A DNA stretch of 9,634 nt from JAAKFL01 sp964629645. Lineage in GTDB: Bacteria; Chlamydiota; Chlamydiia; Chlamydiales; SLFE01. Shown piece after piece: positions 6,441 through 9,634 of this stretch. Position 1 is the stretch's first letter; each line of letters opens with the position of its first letter. The notes under the pieces are model-generated. The model made no database searches, was not told where the DNA came from, and worked only from the letters and a program-made list of their open reading frames with translations. Made by a program: the position numbers and the translations under genes. Location: contig CAZVSU010000080.1 of assembly GCA_964629645.1 (NCBI GenBank), forward strand, positions 1-9,634. Direction: 5' to 3'.

Positions 6441-8128
6441 ATTGTGTTCGATGCAAACTTTTTAAAGCGGTTGAGGGCAGGAGAGAAGTCGCGCTTATTG
6501 AGTTCAACTTCGATGATGGTGTAGACCCCTCGATTTTTGAGTGCCGATACGAGCGCCTCTTCGAATTCGTCTTCACGGGTGACGCGCACTCCGTATCCGC
6601 CTCCTAATAGCGCTGGCATCTGCGCGTAATTCCAATTCATAATGTCATTGAACGCCCCTTCAAGAAGGGGCCGCTCAGTTCCATAGCCATGATTATTCAT
6701 CACAATGATAATGGGATCTGCTTCGTAGCGAAGTGCGGTTGTGAGCTCAGTGCCTGTCATCTGAAAACCGCCATCGCCAACGAGAGCGATGACCCGTTTG
6801 ACAGGTTCAGCGATTGCGCCTCCGATAGCTGCCGGGACGCCATACCCCATTGACGCAAAATAGGCGGGAGAGAGGTAGGCGTTTTGTCCGAGAATCAGAT
6901 CTGATCCGGCAAAGAGGCAATCGCCGCAATCTGTTGCCACAATATGCTCCGCCGTCAAATGGGCCTGCAGGCAGTCGAGCATACGGGCTGTGGTGATGCT
7001 CTTGCTTGTCTCCGCATAAAATTCTGTGAGTCTCTCGCTATTCTTGGGTGCGTTTGTTTCGAAGGCTGTGTTCACCGGAAGGCGGGCAAGCGCGCGGATA
7101 AAATGCGTGAATGGGACCTTTGGAAATTCGTGATGAGCGATGGCCACCCTTCTGATATTGGCCACAACACGCTGCCCGGGTACGATGTCTGCGGAGTAAA
7201 AGCCCGTATCGAGGTCGGTTCTTAAAACCCCTAGCATAAAAAGGCAGTCTGTTTCTTCGACGAAATCACTGACCTCCACCCGGCTTAAACGCCCTTGATA
7301 CACTCCGGCAAAGAGGGGGTGTTTTTCATCCACCACCGTTTTTCCGAGGAGGGTCGAGACGACGGGAATGGCAAATGCTTCAGCGAATGCGAGTACGTCC
7401 GCTGCCAATCCGTAGGAGGCAATTTCGCGCCCTATCCAAAGCACTGGCCGCTGAGACCTTTCGAGCATGAGATGCGCGTCTTTTAATGCCTCTTGCAACG
7501 CCTCTTCGTCGCATTTATCTTCCGGGATGTCTGCAAGCGGGGGCGATATCAGAGAATGATCGACCATATCTCGGGGAAGTTCAATATAAACCGGTTTTTG
7601 CTGCCGGGTGCACGTATGAAGGACGCGATCAATCTCTGAAGCTGCCGAATTCGGATTTGAGAGGATCGCTTGATCGACAGTGACGTGTTTGAACAGTTCC
7701 ATCTGCGACATGTCCCGCTCATGATCGGTTGTGTGGTTGATCATGTGGTGGCGGTAAGGGCTTTGCTTAAATTCTTCGGTTCCTGCTGCTCCGGAAATAA
7801 TCACCAGGGGAACGCCTTCGACAAATGCACCTGCTGTTGCGTTTAAAATATTGATGCCGACGCCGTATGTGATACAGGCGACGCCGATCCCTTTAAGCCG
7901 GGCATAGGCGTCAGCCATGATGCCGGCGGTGTTTTCCCTGGTGCTGTTGATCAAACAAATCGGGTGTTCTTCAATGAGTTTGTCAAACCGGATGATGTAG
8001 TCGCCTGGGATGCCAAAAATATGATCGACCCCTTTTTGATGGAGGCGATCTAAAAGCAGCTTGCCGACAGTGGTTGAGTGGCTGCTTGGGAATGGGACGA
8101 TTCTCTCATCTGAAGGAGTTGACTTCAT
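6437..8128 (-). CDS. ThDP-dependent 2-keto-acid decarboxylase (pyruvate/indolepyruvate/phenylpyruvate decarboxylase family)
   Basis: This soluble enzyme should decarboxylate a 2-oxo acid to the aldehyde using thiamine diphosphate and magnesium. The 563-residue length and the three-domain order fit the pyruvate decarboxylase group. The catalytic set matches Zymomonas PDC: D43 in GDY (D27), E65 in the STRENTAG stretch (E50), H127-H128 in YRHH (H113-H114) and E485 in GYGTER (E473). The cofactor motif runs GDGG (451-454) to NN (478-479). The double histidine, GDY and E485 argue against acetolactate synthase, oxalyl-CoA decarboxylase or other relatives. The tail AFNDIMNWNYAQMP (492-505) is a hallmark of this group; from memory the GGGYGVRV continuation is reminiscent of the indole-/phenylpyruvate branch, so substrate is undecided. 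The start at 8128 has only a weak GAAG upstream, but no other Met is near. It lies 76 bases downstream of the unknown 345-residue gene on the same strand, with no clear terminator between. Confidence 0.9.
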   Translation of the reverse strand: MKSTPSDERIVPFPSSHSTTVGKLLLDRLHQKGVDHIFGIPGDYIIRFDKLIEEHPICLINSTRENTAGIMADAYARLKGIGVACITYGVGINILNATAGAFVEGVPLVIISGAAGTEEFKQSPYRHHMINHTTDHERDMSQMELFKHVTVDQAILSNPNSAASEIDRVLHTCTRQQKPVYIELPRDMVDHSLISPPLADIPEDKCDEEALQEALKDAHLMLERSQRPVLWIGREIASYGLAADVLAFAEAFAIPVVSTLLGKTVVDEKHPLFAGVYQGRLSRVEVSDFVEETDCLFMLGVLRTDLDTGFYSADIVPGQRVVANIRRVAIAHHEFPKVPFTHFIRALARLPVNTAFETNAPKNSERLTEFYAETSKSITTARMLDCLQAHLTAEHIVATDCGDCLFAGSDLILGQNAYLSPAYFASMGYGVPAAIGGAIAEPVKRVIALVGDGGFQMTGTELTTALRYEADPIIIVMNNHGYGTERPLLEGAFNDIMNWNYAQMPALLGGGYGVRVTREDEFEEALVSALKNRGVYTIIEVELNKRDFSPALNRFKKFASNTI

Positions 8129-8204
8129 GACTTCAAAATGAAAGAACGGGACATTAAATTCTACTCGAAACCAAAAATTCAGGGCCGGGCGAAGGGGAGC
8201 GTCC

Positions 8205-9242
8205 TTAGTGGGTTGTTCGCTTGAAGGTCATCTCTCCCATCAAAATCGCGATGATTGTCTTAAGGTACGCTCTGTCTGTGTGAACTTCGGGGTAGTGGTC
8301 AATCATTTTTAGGTAGGTTGCTTTCATTTGATCAAGAGGTTTGTCGAGGACGACGGCAATCTCTTTGCTGTGGAGAAACCCGTGCGGGTGATAGGAAGAA
8401 ATATTGGTATATAAGTGCATCAGTGCGTGCTGCATGCGTATCTTTGTGTTAAAGAGGGGCAGGAGAAAAAAGCGGTCGAACCGCAGTCTGTCGGAGGCGT
8501 TAAAAGTCTCGAAGGAGTACTCATGAGGTGGGGCGGCAAAAGACGCGATTTTTTTTCCCGGGTTGCATGATGTCTCTTGAGATGTTTTATGACTTTGGAT
8601 CACGCGGTATCCATACATAATGTGGTTGACGAAGTCTTGCTGATGCCAATTGGTCAACTCTTCTTCTTTCACCCGGTTCATAACGAGGGCGCGCACACTG
8701 GCCGCTTTTATTGAGGGGAGAAAGATCATGCGATAGAAAAAGCGGACGGCATTTTTTGAAAAGGTATTGAGAGAAAGGAACGTGACCGAAATATCTTGTT
8801 GTTTTTTCCAATCCTCAACAAAAGGAGCCAAAGAGGATTGAAAGAGGCTTTTGAGTTGACTGTCTCTTTCAAAAGGACGGATGAGGCAGTAATAGTAGTT
8901 GAACTGTTTATTTTTCTCAGCTCGGCATAGATAAGGGATAAGGTGATTGTCGACAATACTCTTAACTTTCTCTTTTTGCATCGGGAGAAAGCTTTTTTCG
9001 GTGTCGATTAGGTTCAGGCAGTCTTCAATCAGGGCGGTTCTCGCCTTTTTTTCTTCGTCAATTAAAAATAGAGGTGCCAAGTCTTTGAATTTGTGGAATG
9101 CCGTCGTTTGATCAATTCCCGCGTGAGTTGGCGGCGGGATGTCTTGCTGCAGCATATGACTCAAAAAAAATTTAGTCACTTCGAGCTCAGGAAGATCAAG
9201 CGAAGTGATGAATTTTGGCGTTGAATTGGGAAATTGAATCAT
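8205..9242 (-). CDS. Hypothetical protein, 345 residues, no recognised domain
   Basis: I do not recognise this protein. It has no signal peptide and no convincing membrane segment; it is rich in Lys, Phe and Leu and probably mostly helical, so a cytoplasmic or secreted effector-like protein is possible. Visible features are a helical, charged N-terminal half (60-110), an aromatic cluster FNYYYCLIRPFER (114-126), a basic/aromatic stretch VRFFYRMIFLPSIKAASVRA (166-185), a possible disordered loop around 218-243 (Ser/Thr/Pro/Gly-rich) and a His-rich part (H272 through H291, including SSYHPHGFLHS). The ATG at 9242 lacks a clear Shine-Dalgarno, but a near-consensus promoter sits 36 bases upstream, giving a leader of about 29 bases. 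The keto-acid decarboxylase follows after 76 bases and may share its transcript. Frame integrity over 1 kb and the promoter position support a real gene. Confidence 0.8.
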   Translation of the reverse strand: MIQFPNSTPKFITSLDLPELEVTKFFLSHMLQQDIPPPTHAGIDQTTAFHKFKDLAPLFLIDEEKKARTALIEDCLNLIDTEKSFLPMQKEKVKSIVDNHLIPYLCRAEKNKQFNYYYCLIRPFERDSQLKSLFQSSLAPFVEDWKKQQDISVTFLSLNTFSKNAVRFFYRMIFLPSIKAASVRALVMNRVKEEELTNWHQQDFVNHIMYGYRVIQSHKTSQETSCNPGKKIASFAAPPHEYSFETFNASDRLRFDRFFLLPLFNTKIRMQHALMHLYTNISSYHPHGFLHSKEIAVVLDKPLDQMKATYLKMIDHYPEVHTDRAYLKTIIAILMGEMTFKRTTH

Positions 9243-9277
9243 GGGTCACGACCGAGGTTAGGTTTCTTATCTTTCTG

Positions 9278-9306
9278 ATTACAAACTGTTTATTGTTTTT
9301 TGTCAA
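9278..9306 (-). promoter_or_regulatory. Near-consensus sigma-70-type promoter for the 345-residue gene
   Basis: On the minus strand, a perfect TTGACA (9306-9301) is followed by exactly 17 bases and TGTAAT (9283-9278; five of six -10 bases). The predicted start is near 9271, about 29 bases before the ATG at 9242. This is the best promoter match in the window. The -10 and part of the spacer lie inside one arm of an inverted repeat. Confidence 0.75.
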
Positions 9307-9307
9307 A

Positions 9308-9323
9308 TATAAGGAACTAGTCG
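9308..9323 (-). repeat. Degenerate inverted copy of the palindrome's end sequence
   Basis: Read on the minus strand this is CGACTAGT followed by TCCTTATA. The sequence at 9462-9479 on the plus strand is CGACTAGT followed by ACACCTTATA. The two differ by a two-base gap and one change, and they face each other across about 140 bases that include the terminator at 9414-9449. Confidence 0.4.
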
Positions 9324-9413
9324 TCAGTTTGTAAGGTCAACCGCATTCCTTAATCAGAATAGAAGCCGCAGAACATGAATCGGGACGCCAAAAAAAATTG
9401 AATTGCTGCGCGT

Positions 9414-9449
9414 AAAAAAAAGAGGCCGAACTGTTGTGTTCGGCCTCTT
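9414..9449 (-). terminator. Strong intrinsic terminator, minus strand
   Basis: AAGAGGCCGAAC (9420-9431) pairs perfectly over 12 bp with GTTCGGCCTCTT (9438-9449) around a six-base loop. Read on the minus strand, the GC-rich stem is followed by eight T (9421-9414, the first two within the stem). On the plus strand the downstream TTCGGTTTT is a weaker tract, so the main direction is leftward. It should end a gene entering from beyond 9634 and shield the promoter at 9278-9306. Confidence 0.85.
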
Positions 9450-9463
9450 CGGTTTTCTTGTCG

Positions 9464-9485
9464 ACTAGTACACCTTATAAAAAGT
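9464..9485 (+). repeat. 22-base direct repeat, copy 1
   Basis: It begins ACTAGTACACC and ends TATAAAAAGT, and forms the outer end of the left palindrome arm. It is identical to 9590-9611; the bases on both sides differ, so the shared unit is exactly 22 bases. Confidence 0.9.
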
Positions 9486-9595
9486 ATTTCTACAAATTCG
9501 AATTCTAAGCCGCCGGGATGAGCCGATCTTAATCGGCTCATCGCGGCGCTTACAATTCCGAATTTGATCAAAAACTTTTTTAACTAAGTACTAGT
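9464..9595. repeat. 132-base imperfect palindrome, possible MITE- or REP-like element
   Basis: Two 64-base arms (9464-9527 and 9532-9595) are inverted copies around the loop CTTA (9528-9531). The inner 11 bp are perfect (GATGAGCCGAT with ATCGGCTCATC). The stem then continues through a G-G mismatch, GCCG/CGGC, a bulged C, TAAGC/GCTTA, one mismatch, a CAAATTCG/CGAATTTG segment with one bulge, then AAAAAGT/ACTTTTT, and ends in ACTAGTAC/GTACTAGT. Weakly matching stretches lie only in the outer AT-rich part. It has no coding capacity of its own. Alternatives are a very large hairpin terminator or a recombination site. Confidence 0.8.
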
Positions 9596-9611
9596 ACACC
9601 TTATAAAAAGT
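9590..9611 (+). repeat. 22-base direct repeat, copy 2
   Basis: This is an exact copy of 9464-9485, offset by 126 bases. Its first six bases (ACTAGT, self-palindromic) are shared with the right end of the palindrome, so it reads like the start of a further unit heading off the window edge. After it the sequence becomes AT-rich (TTATTGATAATATTTTATTCG) and only loosely resembles the first unit. Confidence 0.9.
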
Positions 9612-9634
9612 TATTGATAATATTTTATTCGACC

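Larger units (their letters stand above)
9274..9358. repeat. Inverted repeat embracing the promoter (possible operator or foldable element)
   Basis: TTACAAACTG (9279-9288) has a perfect inverted copy CAGTTTGTAA (9325-9334), ten bases each, 36 bases apart. Outside it, TCTGATTA (9274-9281) is matched by TAATCAGA (9351-9358). Between the two right-hand arms, TAAGG and CCTTA can close a third small stem. The left arm covers the -10 and the right arm lies just upstream of the -35. The layout suits paired half-sites for a looping regulator. An RNA role is less likely, because most of the repeat lies upstream of the predicted transcription start. Confidence 0.5.
9243..9634. other. Non-coding, repeat- and hairpin-rich intergenic region
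   Basis: No credible gene lies in these 392 bases to the window edge. In order they hold a leader and promoter for the gene ending at 8205, an inverted repeat around that promoter, a partial repeat copy, an A-rich stretch, a strong minus-strand terminator, a 132-base palindrome, and a direct repeat that runs towards the edge. The terminator implies a leftward gene beyond position 9634. Confidence 0.75.

Noticed and set aside
6654..6671. GCCCCTT-CAAG-AAGGGGC hairpin as a terminator for rseP
   Set aside because: It lies over 200 bases inside the convergent coding region and has no T tract on either strand.
6437..8128. Acetolactate synthase or oxalyl-CoA decarboxylase
   Set aside because: The GDY aspartate, double histidine at 127-128 and E485 are the pyruvate-decarboxylase-type catalytic set, which those families lack.
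8129..8204. Separate promoter for the decarboxylase gene
   Set aside because: A -10-like TAGAAT is present on the minus strand, but at 17-18 bases upstream there is only a GC-rich GGCCCT/CCCTGA stretch, not a -35.
9350..9571. Minus-strand open frame of 73 codons over the repeats
   Set aside because: It runs through both large hairpins, so its codons are dictated by the palindromes. It has no supporting start context.
9464..9611. Direct repeats as a CRISPR array
   Set aside because: Only two copies exist, the 104 bases between them are themselves palindromic, and no cas gene is present.

Overview
The window looks like chromosome from a chlamydia-like bacterium, most likely one of the environmental families (Parachlamydiales sensu lato) rather than Chlamydia itself. 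The grounds are the dxr-rseP gene pair, which I recall as CT071-CT072 in Chlamydia trachomatis; an unusually long RseP with extra PDZ-type modules; a three-gene metal ABC cassette like the chlamydial substrate-binding protein/ATPase/permease set; and small lineage-type hypothetical proteins. Base composition is moderate, somewhat under 50% GC by eye. The phylum call is inference from gene content, not from a search.

Layout. Positions 1-77 hold the 5' part of a tRNA-Ser(GCU) on the minus strand, cut by the window edge. Positions 93-2560 hold a compact minus-strand operon for a zinc/manganese-type ABC importer: binding protein (znuA-like), ATPase (znuC-like) and permease (znuB-like), with 0-1 base spacing. 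The tRNA lies only 15 bases beyond the permease and seems to have its own promoter inside the permease's 3' end. An AT-rich divergent intergenic region (about 2561-2810) separates this operon from a small plus-strand hypothetical gene (2811-3263). Next come dxr (3336-4472; MEP isoprenoid pathway) and rseP (4479-6440; site-2 membrane protease), which form a 6-base-spaced pair. A terminator-like hairpin sits directly before dxr, and its 3' arm is also the dxr Shine-Dalgarno sequence.

rseP meets a convergent gene with a 4-base tail-to-tail overlap. That gene (6437-8128, minus) encodes a ThDP-dependent 2-keto-acid decarboxylase with the complete pyruvate/indolepyruvate decarboxylase catalytic set. 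Upstream of it on the same strand is a 345-residue protein I do not recognise (8205-9242), driven by a near-consensus promoter at 9278-9306.

The last 390 bases are non-coding and structurally rich. They hold an inverted repeat that embraces the promoter, a strong minus-strand intrinsic terminator (9414-9449), and a 132-base near-perfect palindrome (9464-9595). The outer 22 bases of the palindrome recur as a direct repeat at 9590-9611, and a partial inverted copy lies at 9308-9323. This repeat module is the least explained structure in the window.

Functionally the genes are mostly separate housekeeping units: metal uptake, isoprenoid precursor synthesis, envelope proteolysis, and one keto-acid decarboxylase of possible foreign origin. 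I found no CRISPR array, no transposase gene and no recognisable defence system.
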